Positions 26,034-37,958 are shown, counted from the first letter of the stretch. The stretch: DNA of 64,000 nucleotides from Solimonas fluminis (GCF_002930645.1 NZ_PSNW01000006.1:1-64000), one strand, 5' to 3'. Made by a program: numbers and translations. The notes: generated by a model not told the origin, from the letters alone.

Positions 26034-27113
26034 ATGAAAGCCTCACTACTGACCAAGCTGGAAGGACTCGCTGAGCGCCGCGAGGAGATTGCGGGGGAGC
26101 TGTCCGACCCCGACGTGATCGGCAACGTCGAGAAGTTCCGCCGCCTGTCGCAGGAGTACGCGCAGCTCGGCCCCCTGGCCGAGGCCTTCGCCGGCTACCG
26201 CGACACGCAGAAGGAAATCGCGGGCCTGATCGACATGCGCAACGAGTCGGACCGCGAATTGCGCGAGATGGCCGAACTCGAGCTGCCGGCGGCCGAGGAA
26301 CGCCTGGCGGCGCTGGAGAAGACCCTGCAGGGCTATCTGGTGCCCAAGGACCCGCTGGACAACAACAACGTCTTCCTCGAAATCCGTGCCGGCACCGGCG
26401 GCGATGAGGCGGCGATCTTCGCCGGCGACCTGTTCCGCATGTACTCGCGCTGGGCCGAGGGACGCGGCTGGACCGTGGAGGTGCTGTCGCAGAGCGAGGG
26501 CGAGCACGGCGGATTCAAGGAGATCATCTCGCGCGTGGCCGGGTTCGGCGCCTACTCGCAGATGAAGTTCGAGTCCGGCGCGCATCGCGTGCAGCGCGTG
26601 CCCGAGACCGAGGCGCAGGGGCGCATCCACACTTCCGCCGCCACCGTCGCCGTGCTGCCGGAGATCGAGGAAAGCCAGATCACGATCAACCCGGCGGACC
26701 TGAAGATCGACACCTTCCGCTCCGGCGGCGCCGGCGGCCAGCACGTCAACAAGACCGAGTCCGCGATCCGCATCACCCACGTGCCCACCGGCGTGGTGGT
26801 GGAGTGCCAGGAAGAGCGCTCCCAGCACAAGAACCGCGCCAAGGCCATGGCCCTGCTGTCGGCGCGCCTGATCGACGCCGAGCGGGCCAAGCAGTCCGCC
26901 GACATGGCGGCCGAACGCAAGAAGCTGGTCGGCAGCGGCGACCGTTCCGAGCGCATCCGCACCTACAACTTCCCGCAGGGCCGCGTCACCGACCACCGCA
27001 TCAACCTGACGCTGTACCAGCTCGAGCGGGTGATCCAGGGCGATCTGGATCCGGTGATCCAGCCGCTGCTGGCGGAGCACCAGGCCGAGATGCTGGCCGA
27101 GATCGGCGAGTGA
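26034..27113 (+). CDS. prfA: Peptide chain release factor 1
   Basis: The 359-residue RF1 terminates translation at UAA and UAG. The catalytic GGQ lies near residue 234 in '[19 protein letters not shown]'. The codon-recognition tripeptide reads PET ('[15 protein letters not shown]') rather than the P-A-T of E. coli, a variation known among RF1 proteins. The GGQ glutamine is expected to be methylated by the PrmC encoded immediately downstream, whose start overlaps this stop codon (GTGA). Confidence 0.97.
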   Translation: MKASLLTKLEGLAERREEIAGELSDPDVIGNVEKFRRLSQEYAQLGPLAEAFAGYRDTQKEIAGLIDMRNESDRELREMAELELPAAEERLAALEKTLQGYLVPKDPLDNNNVFLEIRAGTGGDEAAIFAGDLFRMYSRWAEGRGWTVEVLSQSEGEHGGFKEIISRVAGFGAYSQMKFESGAHRVQRVPETEAQGRIHTSAATVAVLPEIEESQITINPADLKIDTFRSGGAGGQHVNKTESAIRITHVPTGVVVECQEERSQHKNRAKAMALLSARLIDAERAKQSADMAAERKKLVGSGDRSERIRTYNFPQGRVTDHRINLTLYQLERVIQGDLDPVIQPLLAEHQAEMLAEIGE

Positions 27114-27940
27114 CCCTGACCGAGGCGCTGGCCTGGGCGACGCAGCGCATCGGCGCCGCCAGCGACAGCCCGCGCCAGGACGCCGAGATCCTGCTGGCCC
27201 ACCAGCTGGGCCTGAGCCGCGGCCAGTTGTTCACGCGCCTGCGCGAGCCGCTGCGGGCCGCCGACGCCGAGGCCTTCGAGGATCTGGTGGCGCGCCGCGC
27301 GCGCCAATTGCCGGTGGCCTATCTCACCGGCGAGAAGGGTTTCTGGACACTGCTGCTGAAGGTCACGCCGGCCGTGCTGGTGCCTCGGCCGGAGACCGAG
27401 CTGCTGGTGGAGTGGGGGCTGGAATGCCTGCAGGCCTGCGAGCTGCCCCAGGTGGCCGATCTCGGGACCGGCAGCGGCGCCATCGCGCTGGCGCTGGCCA
27501 GCGAACGCCCGGAGGCGGCCGTGATCGCCACCGATGCATCGGCCGAGGCCCTGGCCGTGGCCCGCGGCAACGCCGCCGACCTGGGCCTGGAGCGCGTGCA
27601 GTTCCGCTGCGGCCATTGGTGCGCCCCGCTGGAGGGCGGGCGCTTCGACCTGATCGTCTCCAACCCGCCCTACATCCGCGCCGCCGACGAGCACCTGCCG
27701 GCACTGCGGCACGAGCCGCTGTCCGCGCTCACCGACGGCGCCGACGGCCTGCAATGCCTGCGCGAGATCGCGGCCACGGCGCCGGTCCTGCTGCGGCCGG
27801 GTGGCTGGCTGCTGCTGGAACACGGCTATGATCAGGGCGAGGCCGTGCGCGGACTGCTGCGGCAGGCCGGGCTGGCCGATATCGCCACCCGCCGTGACCT
27901 CGGCGGCCAGGAACGCGCCACCGGAGGGCGCCAGCCTTGA
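27110..27940 (+). CDS. prmC: Release-factor glutamine methyltransferase
   Basis: From the GTG at 27110, which overlaps the prfA stop, the product has 276 residues. It carries an N-terminal helical domain, the SAM loop '[16 protein letters not shown]' and the catalytic 'LIVSNPPYI' (NPPY) that places the amide of the GGQ glutamine. '[13 protein letters not shown]' is a further family marker. It modifies RF1 and RF2. The frame runs farther upstream, but only as an antiphase reading inside prfA. The 3' end overlaps the next gene in TTGA. Confidence 0.96.
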   Translation: MTLTEALAWATQRIGAASDSPRQDAEILLAHQLGLSRGQLFTRLREPLRAADAEAFEDLVARRARQLPVAYLTGEKGFWTLLLKVTPAVLVPRPETELLVEWGLECLQACELPQVADLGTGSGAIALALASERPEAAVIATDASAEALAVARGNAADLGLERVQFRCGHWCAPLEGGRFDLIVSNPPYIRAADEHLPALRHEPLSALTDGADGLQCLREIAATAPVLLRPGGWLLLEHGYDQGEAVRGLLRQAGLADIATRRDLGGQERATGGRQP

Positions 27941-28668
27941 GCAACTTCGCCCGCTATGCCCGGCAGGTGATCCTGCCGGAGGTCGGCGTCAACGGCCAGC
28001 AGCTGCTGCGCGACTCCAGCGCCCTGGTCGTGGGCCTGGGCGGCCTGGGCTCCATCGCCGCCGCCTACCTTGCCGGCGCCGGGCTGGGCCGCCTGGTGCT
28101 GGCCGACCGCGACCGCGTCGAGGCCAGCAACCTGCAGCGCCAGCTGCTGTACCGCCAGGCCGATATCGGCCGCGCCAAGACCGAGGCCGCGCGAGCCCAG
28201 CTCGCCGCGCTGAACCCCGAGGTGGAGATCGAACTCCGCGACGCCGGGACCTGGCCGCAGGCGGTCCCCGCCGTGGACCTGGTGCTCGACTGCACCGACA
28301 ACTTTCCCGCGCGCTTCGCGATCAACCGTGCCTGCGTCGCCGCACGCAAGCCGCTGGTATCCGGTGCCGCCATCCGCATGGAAGGGCAGCTCGCCGTGTT
28401 CGACCTGCGCCGCGGCGGCCCCTGCTATGCCTGCCTCTATCCGGACCACGGCGAGGCCGCAGAGACCTGCGAGGAGGCCGGCATCCTCGGCCCGGTGGTG
28501 GGCTCCGTCGGGGCCATGCAGGCCCTGGCGGCGCTGCAGCTGCTGCTGGGCATCGGCGAGGCGGGGCGTCTCCAGGTGTGGGACGCGCGCCAGATGCGGT
28601 GGCGTTCGCATAAGATGACGCGCGATCCCAATTGCCCCGTATGTGGAGCACAACAAGATGGTCACTGA
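27937..28668 (+). CDS. moeB: MoeB/ThiF/HesA-family E1-like adenylyltransferase
   Basis: This 243-residue protein begins at a TTG (27937) within the prmC stop, with GGAGGG upstream. The ATP-binding 'VVGLGGLGSIAAAYLAGAGLG', 'LADRDRVEASNLQRQLLY', the 'DCTDNF' loop, the 'ETCEEAGILGPVVG' segment with the candidate active-site cysteine, and the zinc pairs CYAC and CPVC are all present. It should adenylate the C-terminus of a small ubiquitin-like sulfur carrier (MoaD, ThiS or similar). No carrier gene is in the window. The JAMM-like gene that follows and overlaps by 11 bp points to a ubiquitin-like processing pair. Confidence 0.92.
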   Translation: MSNFARYARQVILPEVGVNGQQLLRDSSALVVGLGGLGSIAAAYLAGAGLGRLVLADRDRVEASNLQRQLLYRQADIGRAKTEAARAQLAALNPEVEIELRDAGTWPQAVPAVDLVLDCTDNFPARFAINRACVAARKPLVSGAAIRMEGQLAVFDLRRGGPCYACLYPDHGEAAETCEEAGILGPVVGSVGAMQALAALQLLLGIGEAGRLQVWDARQMRWRSHKMTRDPNCPVCGAQQDGH

Positions 28669-29077
28669 AGCCGCCCTGATCCTGCCTCGCCGCCTGGTCC
28701 TGCGCATTCTTGCCGCCGCCCAGAATTCGGCGCCGAACCGCATGGGGGGCGTCGTCGGCCATGACGCCGACGGTCCGGTGGCCTTCATGCAGTTGCGCAA
28801 CGGTGCGCCGCAGCCGGAGACGCAGCTGGTGCATGCCAGCGGCGACATCCAGGCGGCCCGCTTCGGCCTGGACGGCCGCGGCCTGGGCCTCTGGGCCTAT
28901 GTGGTCTCGTACCCGGCCAGCGCCGCCGAACCCAAGGCCGAGGATTTCCGCAACAGCCCGTACCCGGATGCGCTGCACCTTGTGATCTCGCTGTCCACCA
29001 AGGGCGTCCTGGAAATGCGTGCCTGGAGGCGGCTGGGCACCGAGCCGCACGAGTGCGTGCTGAAGATCAAGGACTGA
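28658..29077 (+). CDS. Mov34/JAMM-like protein with degenerate metal site
   Basis: Starting at ATG 28658 (GGAG upstream), the product has 139 residues and overlaps the E1 gene by 11 bp. Its order of segments follows JAMM deubiquitinase-like folds: an N-terminal helix, 'PNRMGGVVGHDADG' where active enzymes have E-x-CG-x-L-x-G, and 'GLWAYVVSYPASAAEPKAEDF' where they have HSHP-x7-PS-x2-D. A strand 'DALHLVISLS' then matches the usual 'YLIVS'. The two metal His and the catalytic Glu are thus replaced, while the final Asp position (ED) is retained. An inactive, binding-only role beside the E1 is inferred. The family assignment rests on this pattern and the neighbour. Confidence 0.6.
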   Translation: MVTEAALILPRRLVLRILAAAQNSAPNRMGGVVGHDADGPVAFMQLRNGAPQPETQLVHASGDIQAARFGLDGRGLGLWAYVVSYPASAAEPKAEDFRNSPYPDALHLVISLSTKGVLEMRAWRRLGTEPHECVLKIKD

Positions 29078-29095
29078 GTCCGTTTGCCCTACAGT

Positions 29096-29143
29096 AGCCA
29101 GCCTGCTGGCGACCCGCAGGGACCTGTCGCCAGCAAGCTGGCT
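29096..29143. repeat. REP-like palindromic element, second copy
   Basis: Arms AGCCAGCCTGCTGGCGAC and GTCGCCAGCAAGCTGGCT pair with one mismatch around a 12-bp loop. It is the same family as 20021-20068, with identical spacing. Confidence 0.85.
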
Positions 29144-29173
29144 CCTACAACTACAATCCGGAGGAGACCCCCG

Positions 29174-29962
29174 ATGTCCGAGCAGAAGATCGTCACCGAG
29201 AAGCGCGGCCATGTGCTGCTGATCGGCTTCAACCGCCCGCAGAAGTACAACGCCTTCGATCTCGAGATGTTCATGCAGCTGGCCGATGCCTACGGCCAGC
29301 TCAACGCCGATCCGGATCTGCGCGTCGGTCTGGTGCACGGCAACGGCAAGCATTTCCATGCCGGCCTGGAACTGCCCACCTGGGGCAATACCTTCTCCGC
29401 CGGCAAGTGGCTGGACTTCGCGCCGCACCAGTGCGATCCCTGCGGGCTGACGCCGGACCGTCGCCTCAACAAGCCGATCGTCATGGCGATCCACGGCATC
29501 TGCTTCACCTCGGGTATCGAACTGGCGCTGGCTGCCGACATCCGCGTCGTCGGCGACGACGCCCGCTTCGGGCAGATCGAGATCAAGCGCGGCATCTACC
29601 CGGTGTTCGGTGCCACGGTGCGCATGGTGCAGGAATTCGGCTGGGGCAATGCCCAGCGCTACCTGCTGACCGGCGACGAATTCAACGCCGCCGAGGCGCA
29701 TCGCATCGGCCTGGCGCAGGAGGTGGTGCCGGCGGGGCAGCAGTTCGACCGCGCACTGGAGATCGCGCAGCGCATCGCCAAGCAGGCGCCGCTGGGCGTC
29801 TACGCCAGCCTCAAGTCCTCGCGCATCACCCTGGAAAAGGGTTTCGCCCAGGCCGTGGCGGCGCTGATGCCGGACCTGCAGCCGATCATGGGCAGCGAGG
29901 ACGCGAAGGAAGGCGTGGCTTCGTTTGTCGAGCGGCGCGAGGCGAACTTCAAGGGGCGCTAG
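29174..29962 (+). CDS. Crotonase-family enoyl-CoA hydratase/isomerase
   Basis: From ATG 29174, preceded by GGAGGAG, the product has 262 residues. The oxyanion-hole segments 'GNGKHFHAGLEL' and 'HGICFTSGIELALAADIRV' and the family signature around 'GIYPVFGATVRMVQEFG' are present. The second active-site Glu position of hydratases reads 'GIYPVFG', so the catalytic pair is not the classical Glu-Glu of hydratases. Isomerase or a specialised activity is possible. It acts on acyl-CoA thioesters in the cytoplasm. It stands alone between two repeat elements. Confidence 0.88.
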   Translation: MSEQKIVTEKRGHVLLIGFNRPQKYNAFDLEMFMQLADAYGQLNADPDLRVGLVHGNGKHFHAGLELPTWGNTFSAGKWLDFAPHQCDPCGLTPDRRLNKPIVMAIHGICFTSGIELALAADIRVVGDDARFGQIEIKRGIYPVFGATVRMVQEFGWGNAQRYLLTGDEFNAAEAHRIGLAQEVVPAGQQFDRALEIAQRIAKQAPLGVYASLKSSRITLEKGFAQAVAALMPDLQPIMGSEDAKEGVASFVERREANFKGR

Positions 29963-29971
29963 CCAGCAAAG

Positions 29972-30004
29972 CCTCTCCCCGCAAGCGGGGAGAGGGGTGA
30001 GGGG
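29972..30004. repeat. CCTCTCCCCGC palindrome, copy 1
   Basis: CCTCTCCCCGC-AA-GCGGGGAGAGG followed by GGTGAGGGG. It lies just after the crotonase stop and 25 bp before the DUF559 gene, with the GGTGAGGGG tail pointing to that gene. Confidence 0.85.
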
Positions 30005-30029
30005 TAGCGCGCCAAACTGAGGCAAGGCC

Positions 30030-30374
30030 ATGCGTGGCCCGGACGCCAAGACCACCACACGCTCTCGATCCCTGCGGCGCAATCAAACGGATGCCGAGAT
30101 GCGTCTCTGGCACGCCTTGCGAGATCGCAGACTGGCCGGCTGCAAGTTCCGTCGCCAGTTTTCTCTAGGTCCCCATTTCGCTGACTTTGCCTGCCCCGAG
30201 AAGCGGCTGGTCGTCGAATTGGATGGCGGGCAGCATGCGGATCGGTTCGAGCAGGATGCGGAGCGGAGCGCCTATCTGCGAGATCAGGGATTCACCGTGC
30301 TGCGCTTCTGGAATGATCAGGTGTTGCTTGAGACCGATGCGGTGCTGGAGGAAATCCTGCGGCATCTCGTTTGA
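30030..30374 (+). CDS. DUF559 protein, predicted Vsr-like endonuclease
   Basis: The 114-residue protein matches the DUF559 layout: 'LRRNQTDAEMRLWHALRDRRLAGCKFRRQ', then 'FADFACPEKRLVVELDGGQH' with the acidic E-x-D/H site, and 'AYLRDQGFTVLRFWNDQVL'. This is a restriction-endonuclease-like fold related to very-short-patch repair nucleases. No partner methylase is nearby. The gene is sandwiched between inverted copies of one palindrome family (29972-30004 and 30383-30421), with a third copy at 30474-30512. The gene plus repeats may therefore move or amplify as a unit; this is inference. Confidence 0.85.
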   Translation: MRGPDAKTTTRSRSLRRNQTDAEMRLWHALRDRRLAGCKFRRQFSLGPHFADFACPEKRLVVELDGGQHADRFEQDAERSAYLRDQGFTVLRFWNDQVLLETDAVLEEILRHLV

Positions 30375-30382
30375 GGGCGCTG

Positions 30383-30421
30383 CCCCTCACCCCCACCCTC
30401 TCCCCGCAGGCGGGGAGAGGG
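30383..30421. repeat. CCCTCTCCCCGC palindrome, copy 2 (inverted)
   Basis: CCCCTCAC-CCCCA precedes CCCTCTCCCCGC-AG-GCGGGGAGAGGG. Relative to copy 1 the CCCCTCACC tail is on the left, so the two copies face the DUF559 gene as an inverted pair. Confidence 0.85.
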
Positions 30422-30473
30422 AGCTATCGAGGCGAGTCTTCACACCATTGTTTTTTGCCCATGCCATCCTGCC

Positions 30474-30512
30474 CCCTCTGCCCGCCTGCGGGGAGAGGGT
30501 AGGGGTGAGGGG
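30474..30512. repeat. CCCTCTGCCCGC palindrome, copy 3
   Basis: CCCTCTGCCCGC-CT-GCGGGGAGAGGG followed by TAGGGGTGAGGGG, in the same orientation as copy 1. One base differs in the left arm. It ends 28 bp before the stop codon of the convergent PHP gene and may also act as a transcript end. Confidence 0.8.
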
Positions 30513-30540
30513 CTGCTTTCTCCGATTCGGGAACAAAAAC

Positions 30541-32982
30541 TCAGGGCGACTGAAGCAAGAACACCTGCTGCGTCCGGTCCCGCTGCATCCGCTGCGCGTG
30601 GCGCGTGCTGGCGAACACGATGGCGCCGCCGTCGGTCGCCGGCCAGGTGTTCACGCCGCGCGAGTTGAGCAGCTTCGCGTCCTGCCAGGCCCCGGATACC
30701 CAGCGCGCCGTCATCACGCGCCAGCGCCAGTCGGCCGAGCGCGAGTCATACCAGACGGCGCGCAGGCTGCCGTCGGCCGCTGCGCCCAGTTCCGGGTACT
30801 GGCTCATCGCCGGGCCCGCGGCGATCGGGGCGGGCGCGCCGAAGGTCTTGAGATCCGCATCGGAGATCGCCGCCAGCACCTCGGTGTTGACGCCGGAGGA
30901 ACGCAGTTCCTTGCTGTCCCAGGCCAGCACGAGGCGGCCTGCGCCATCGAAGGCCAGCGCGGGATGCCGGTCGGCACGGTCGTCGGCGCCGACGCTCAGC
31001 GCCGTGCCCCAGTCGCCGCCGGCGGGGCGGGTGGCTACCTGGATCTGCCAGTTGTCCGGGTCGGTGCCTTCGCCGCGGCCGGTCTCGCCGGTCCACAGCG
31101 GGTCCTCATCCGTGCGGTTGTCCTGCCAGCTCACCGCCATCAGGCCGTCGCCGCGCACGGCGACGCGCGGCCGCACCGAGGCCGGGTAGCGCGCCGAGCG
31201 GCTGTCCACCAGCAGCGCGGCGCGCACGGTCTTGCCCTCGCGCGTCAGGTTGCGCGGCTCGGCATCCACGCCGACCCATTGCGCCCAGATGTCGAAGGGC
31301 TGCTGCGCGCGGATTTCCTGCCAGGCCACCAGCGGGCGGCCCTGCGGGTCGAGCGCGAGGTCCGGCCGCTCGGCGCGGCCCTCGACGGCGCGCAGCGTCT
31401 GAGCGGCCTGCCAGGTGGTGCCGCCATCGCTGGAGTGGCGCAGGCGGATCGCCGGCCGCCGCGGTTGCTGGCCGGCGATTTCGTCCTGCCAGGCGACCCA
31501 GACGTCCTTGCCGCGGGCTGCCACGCGCGGGAAGCGCGCGCTGGCGGAGTCCGGGGCCAGGCTCACCGGCTCGCTCCAGCGGCTGCCGCTGCGGCGGCGG
31601 TAGACCACGCGCGTCGCGGCCGGCTCGTGCAATTCCGCCACCAGATGCGTCGCGCCCTCGCTGAGGGCCAGGTCCGGGAACCCGCCGAACTGTCCCGGCG
31701 CGCCCAGCGCCAGCAGGGCGCCGTCGTCGCCGCCGGCGTCGGCCGGCAGCGCAATCTCCGGCTGCGCCTCCACCGGTGCGGTGGAGACGAAGATCGGGGA
31801 GGTGGCGGCCCGCAGGGTGTCCGGGATTTCGGCCAGGAAGGGGAGCAGGCCCCCGGGCAGCAGTTCGGCCAGGTTGATGCCGGCCGGGATGCCGGCACCG
31901 CGCGCTTCCAGGCGGTACCAGGCCGGCTCCGCGCCCACCTCGATCTCCACCGTGTGCTGTTCGTCGAACAGGCCGGGGCGGAAGGTCTGCAGCGGTCCGG
32001 CGCTGCGGCCCGGCGAGCGGTACAGCAGCACCTGCGTGCCCAGGGCGTTGCGGATGCCGATGCGCAGCTTGCCCTTGCGTCCGGCGGGGGCGAAGACCTC
32101 GTCGCCGGCGATGGCCTCGAAGATGCCGTCGTCCTGCAGGTCCGCTTCCAGCGTCAGCTCCGGTGCCAGCGCCGACTCGGTGATGCGCGTGCGGCCGCCC
32201 CACAGCGCCTGCAGCAGCGCTCGCTCGCTGCGGTCGGCGGCAAACACGGAAGTGATCGGCTGGCCGGGGCCGGCCAGCAACCACAGCTCGCGGAAATGAT
32301 TGTCGCTGCCGCCGTTGACGCCGAAGCGGAAGCCGGCGTTCCAGCGGTTCTCTCCGTAGTCGATCTCGGTGTCCGGGCTGCTGGCGCGGTTCCAGGCCTC
32401 GATCGAATCCACGCCCTGGGCGCTGGCGCGTGCATTGGGCTGGCCGTCGTCGAACACGCCGTCATCGGGGTGCGCGATCACCCAGACGGCACCCTGGCTA
32501 TGGGCGTCCCAGATGCTCCACTGCAGCGGCACGAAGTCGGGCTGTCCCTCGGGCTGCGCGCCCTGCACGATGGTGTCGGTGGCGCCGTGCACGGTGGAGT
32601 GGGGGCTGCCGTTGGCTTCCTCGCCGGGGACCAGCAGCAGGTCGGCGGACTCCCAGCCGGGGTCGTAATGCTGGTCGTAGGTGCGGTGGTCGGTCAGCGG
32701 CAGGAATTCCAGGCCCATGCGCACGGCCTGGGCGATCTGGTCGGACACGGAAACGTTGCCGGGTCCCTTGTCGTCGCCGAGCTGGCGCAGCAGGCTGCCG
32801 TCGGAGGAATGGTCGTCGTGGACGTGCATGTCGCCGGCCAGCCAGAGGCCGGCCGGCGCGGCGGGCGGCTGTTCGGGCTCGGGTGGCTCGGACGGATGGG
32901 CGGCGCCCTGCGGGTCGCTGCGGCTGCAGCCGGCCAGGAGCAGGCCCAGGCCCAGGAACAGGCCGTATATGGTGCGCTTCAT
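30541..32982 (-). CDS. PHP-domain (CehA/McbA-like) lipoprotein with C-terminal beta-propeller-like region
   Basis: The 813-residue protein has a lipoprotein signal (LLLAGC, Cys 19) and a Pro/Glu-rich linker. A PHP metallohydrolase domain of about 250 residues follows, with the metal motifs 'DMHVHDDHSSDG' (near 51), 'LPLTDHRTYDQH', 'IAHPDDG' and 'GSDNHF'. After a middle beta region, residues from about 480 on hold several exposed repeats of the type 'LRHSSDGGTTWQ', 'PDLALDPQGRPLVAWQ' and 'HPALAFDGAGRLVLAWDS'. These resemble sialidase-type propeller blades with Asp boxes. The domain pair suggests an envelope-anchored hydrolase of a phosphate or carbonyl ester; the substrate is unknown. Confidence 0.82.
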   Translation of the reverse strand: MKRTIYGLFLGLGLLLAGCSRSDPQGAAHPSEPPEPEQPPAAPAGLWLAGDMHVHDDHSSDGSLLRQLGDDKGPGNVSVSDQIAQAVRMGLEFLPLTDHRTYDQHYDPGWESADLLLVPGEEANGSPHSTVHGATDTIVQGAQPEGQPDFVPLQWSIWDAHSQGAVWVIAHPDDGVFDDGQPNARASAQGVDSIEAWNRASSPDTEIDYGENRWNAGFRFGVNGGSDNHFRELWLLAGPGQPITSVFAADRSERALLQALWGGRTRITESALAPELTLEADLQDDGIFEAIAGDEVFAPAGRKGKLRIGIRNALGTQVLLYRSPGRSAGPLQTFRPGLFDEQHTVEIEVGAEPAWYRLEARGAGIPAGINLAELLPGGLLPFLAEIPDTLRAATSPIFVSTAPVEAQPEIALPADAGGDDGALLALGAPGQFGGFPDLALSEGATHLVAELHEPAATRVVYRRRSGSRWSEPVSLAPDSASARFPRVAARGKDVWVAWQDEIAGQQPRRPAIRLRHSSDGGTTWQAAQTLRAVEGRAERPDLALDPQGRPLVAWQEIRAQQPFDIWAQWVGVDAEPRNLTREGKTVRAALLVDSRSARYPASVRPRVAVRGDGLMAVSWQDNRTDEDPLWTGETGRGEGTDPDNWQIQVATRPAGGDWGTALSVGADDRADRHPALAFDGAGRLVLAWDSKELRSSGVNTEVLAAISDADLKTFGAPAPIAAGPAMSQYPELGAAADGSLRAVWYDSRSADWRWRVMTARWVSGAWQDAKLLNSRGVNTWPATDGGAIVFASTRHAQRMQRDRTQQVFLLQSP

Positions 32983-33214
32983 TGGTTTTCCCCCGGTCCG
33001 TACTCTTGAGGTTTAGCCCCGGTTCGGCGGGCAGCGGTCGGACTTCGCGGGAATTCTAGGTTGCATGGCCGGGGGCAGGCTGTAGGAGAATCGCAGGGTA
33101 TCCGGCAGTTTCCGGGCCCTTGGCGGAGTCTAGAAGGGCTGGATGACAGCCAGAATGCAGCCTTGTGCCGCGCCAGCGACTACAATCCGCGGCTCACCAG
33201 AGAAATCGAACCCC
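32983..33214. other. Intergenic region between the PHP lipoprotein and proS
   Basis: These 232 bp separate divergent genes and should hold both promoters. TACAAT at 33181-33186 is a good -10 candidate for proS, about 28 bp before its ATG, but no matching -35 at 17 bp is evident. No small gene is seen. Confidence 0.4.
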
Positions 33215-34915
33215 ATGCGCCTTTCCAAGTTCCCCCTGCACACGGCCAAGGAAACCCCGGCCGACGCCGAAGTCGTCTCGCACCAGCTGATGCTGCGCGC
33301 CGGCTACATCCGCAAGCTGGGCGCCGGTCTCTACAGCTGGCTGCCGCTGGGGCTGCGCACCCTGGGCAAGATCTCCCAGATCGTGCGCGAGGAAATGAAC
33401 GCGGCGGGCGCGCTGGAACTGCTGATGCCGGCGGTGCAGCCGGCCGAGCTGTGGCAGGAATCGGGCCGCTGGGGCGTGATGGGCGACGAGATGCTGCGCT
33501 TCAAGGACCGTCACAAGAACGACTTCTGCTACGGCCCCACGCACGAGGAAGTCATCTGCCACCACGTCAAGCAGGACTTCCGCAGCTACAAGCAGCTGCC
33601 GGTCAACTTCTACCAGATCCAGACCAAGTTCCGCGACGAGCGCCGCCCGCGCTTCGGCGTGATGCGCGCCCGCGAGTTCCTGATGAAGGATGCCTACTCC
33701 TTCCACCTGGATACGGCGGACCTGGAGCGCGAGTACTACAACATGCGCGGCGCCTACACGCGCATCTTCACCCGCATCGGCGCCGACTTCCGCGTGGTCA
33801 AGGCCGACAGCGGCAACATCGGCGGCGCCATGTCCGAGGAGTTCCATATCCTGGCGGGGTCCGGCGAAGACCTGCTGGCCGTGGCCGAGGGCGGCACCTA
33901 CGCCGCCAACGTCGAGGCGGCCGAGACCCGTCCCTCCGGCCAGCCGCGCGCCGCGGCCTCCGCCGCGCTGGAGAAGGTTTCCACGCCCGGCCAGAAGACC
34001 TGCGAGCAGGTGTCGAAATTCATGAACGTGCCGCTGACCGGCAAGGTCAAGCTGCTGGTGGTGAAGGCCGCCGGCGGCGGCCTGATCGGCATCGCGCTGC
34101 GCGGCGACCACGAGCTCAACGAGATCAAGGCCGCCAAGCACCCGAAGATCGCCAGCCCCTTCGAGATGGCCAAGCCGGAGGACGTGCAGAAGGCCTTCGG
34201 CTGCGAGGTCGGCTACCTGGGCCCCGTGGGCTGCCCGATCCCGGTGATCGCCGACCATGCGGCGGTGGAGTTCGCCGACTTCGTCTGCGGCGCCAACGAC
34301 AACGACCATCACTACAAGGGCGCCAACTGGGGCCGCGACTGCGCCGAGCCCGAGACTGCCGACCTGCGCCAGGTCTGCGAGGGCGACCCGAGCCCGGACG
34401 GCAAGGGCGTCATCAAGTTCTACCGCGGCATCGAGGGCGGCCATATCTTCCAGCTGGGCCAGAAGTACACCAAGGCGATGAGCCTGTCGGTGCTCGACGC
34501 GCAGGGACAGGCGGTGACGCCGGAGATGGGCTGCTACGGCATCGGCGTGTCGCGCATGGCGGCCGCGGTGATCGAGCAGTCGCATGACGCCAACGGCATC
34601 ATCTGGCCGGACGCCATCGCGCCGTTCCGCGTGCTGATCTGCCCGATCGGCATGGACAAGTCGGCGGCGGTGAAGGAGGCGGCGGAGTCGCTCTACGCGG
34701 CGCTGACGCAGGCCGGCATCGAGGCGGCGCTGGACGATCGCGGCCAGCGTCCGGGCGCCATGTTCGCCGACGCCGACCTGATCGGCATCCCGCACCGCGT
34801 GGTCATCGGCGACAAGGGCCTGGCGAACGCGCAGTTCGAGTACAAGCACCGCCGCGCCGCCAGTGCCGAGATGATTCCGGCCACCGCCGAGGCGGTGCTG
34901 GAGAAGCTGCGCTGA
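33215..34915 (+). CDS. proS: Prolyl-tRNA synthetase (bacterial type)
   Basis: From ATG 33215 the product has 566 residues, normal for the bacterial form. The longer reading adds 24 residues with no family match. It begins 'MRLSKFPLHTAKETPADAEVVSHQLMLRAGYIRK', has class II motif 2 'KFRDERRPRFGVMRAREFLMKDAYSF', the editing insertion (about 225-400) and the motif 3 region 'MGCYGIGVSRM'. It charges tRNA-Pro. The C-terminal anticodon domain is complete. It is transcribed alone, divergent from the PHP lipoprotein. Confidence 0.96.
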   Translation: MRLSKFPLHTAKETPADAEVVSHQLMLRAGYIRKLGAGLYSWLPLGLRTLGKISQIVREEMNAAGALELLMPAVQPAELWQESGRWGVMGDEMLRFKDRHKNDFCYGPTHEEVICHHVKQDFRSYKQLPVNFYQIQTKFRDERRPRFGVMRAREFLMKDAYSFHLDTADLEREYYNMRGAYTRIFTRIGADFRVVKADSGNIGGAMSEEFHILAGSGEDLLAVAEGGTYAANVEAAETRPSGQPRAAASAALEKVSTPGQKTCEQVSKFMNVPLTGKVKLLVVKAAGGGLIGIALRGDHELNEIKAAKHPKIASPFEMAKPEDVQKAFGCEVGYLGPVGCPIPVIADHAAVEFADFVCGANDNDHHYKGANWGRDCAEPETADLRQVCEGDPSPDGKGVIKFYRGIEGGHIFQLGQKYTKAMSLSVLDAQGQAVTPEMGCYGIGVSRMAAAVIEQSHDANGIIWPDAIAPFRVLICPIGMDKSAAVKEAAESLYAALTQAGIEAALDDRGQRPGAMFADADLIGIPHRVVIGDKGLANAQFEYKHRRAASAEMIPATAEAVLEKLR

Positions 34916-35005
34916 AATGCGGGCAGCGGGCGCTCCCCTTCGCAGGATCACCCGCGGCTGCCGTTTGCTCTACCATGTAGCCGTTCCGGGCTTCGCTACG
35001 CCGTC

Positions 35006-37958
<2,953 letters not shown>

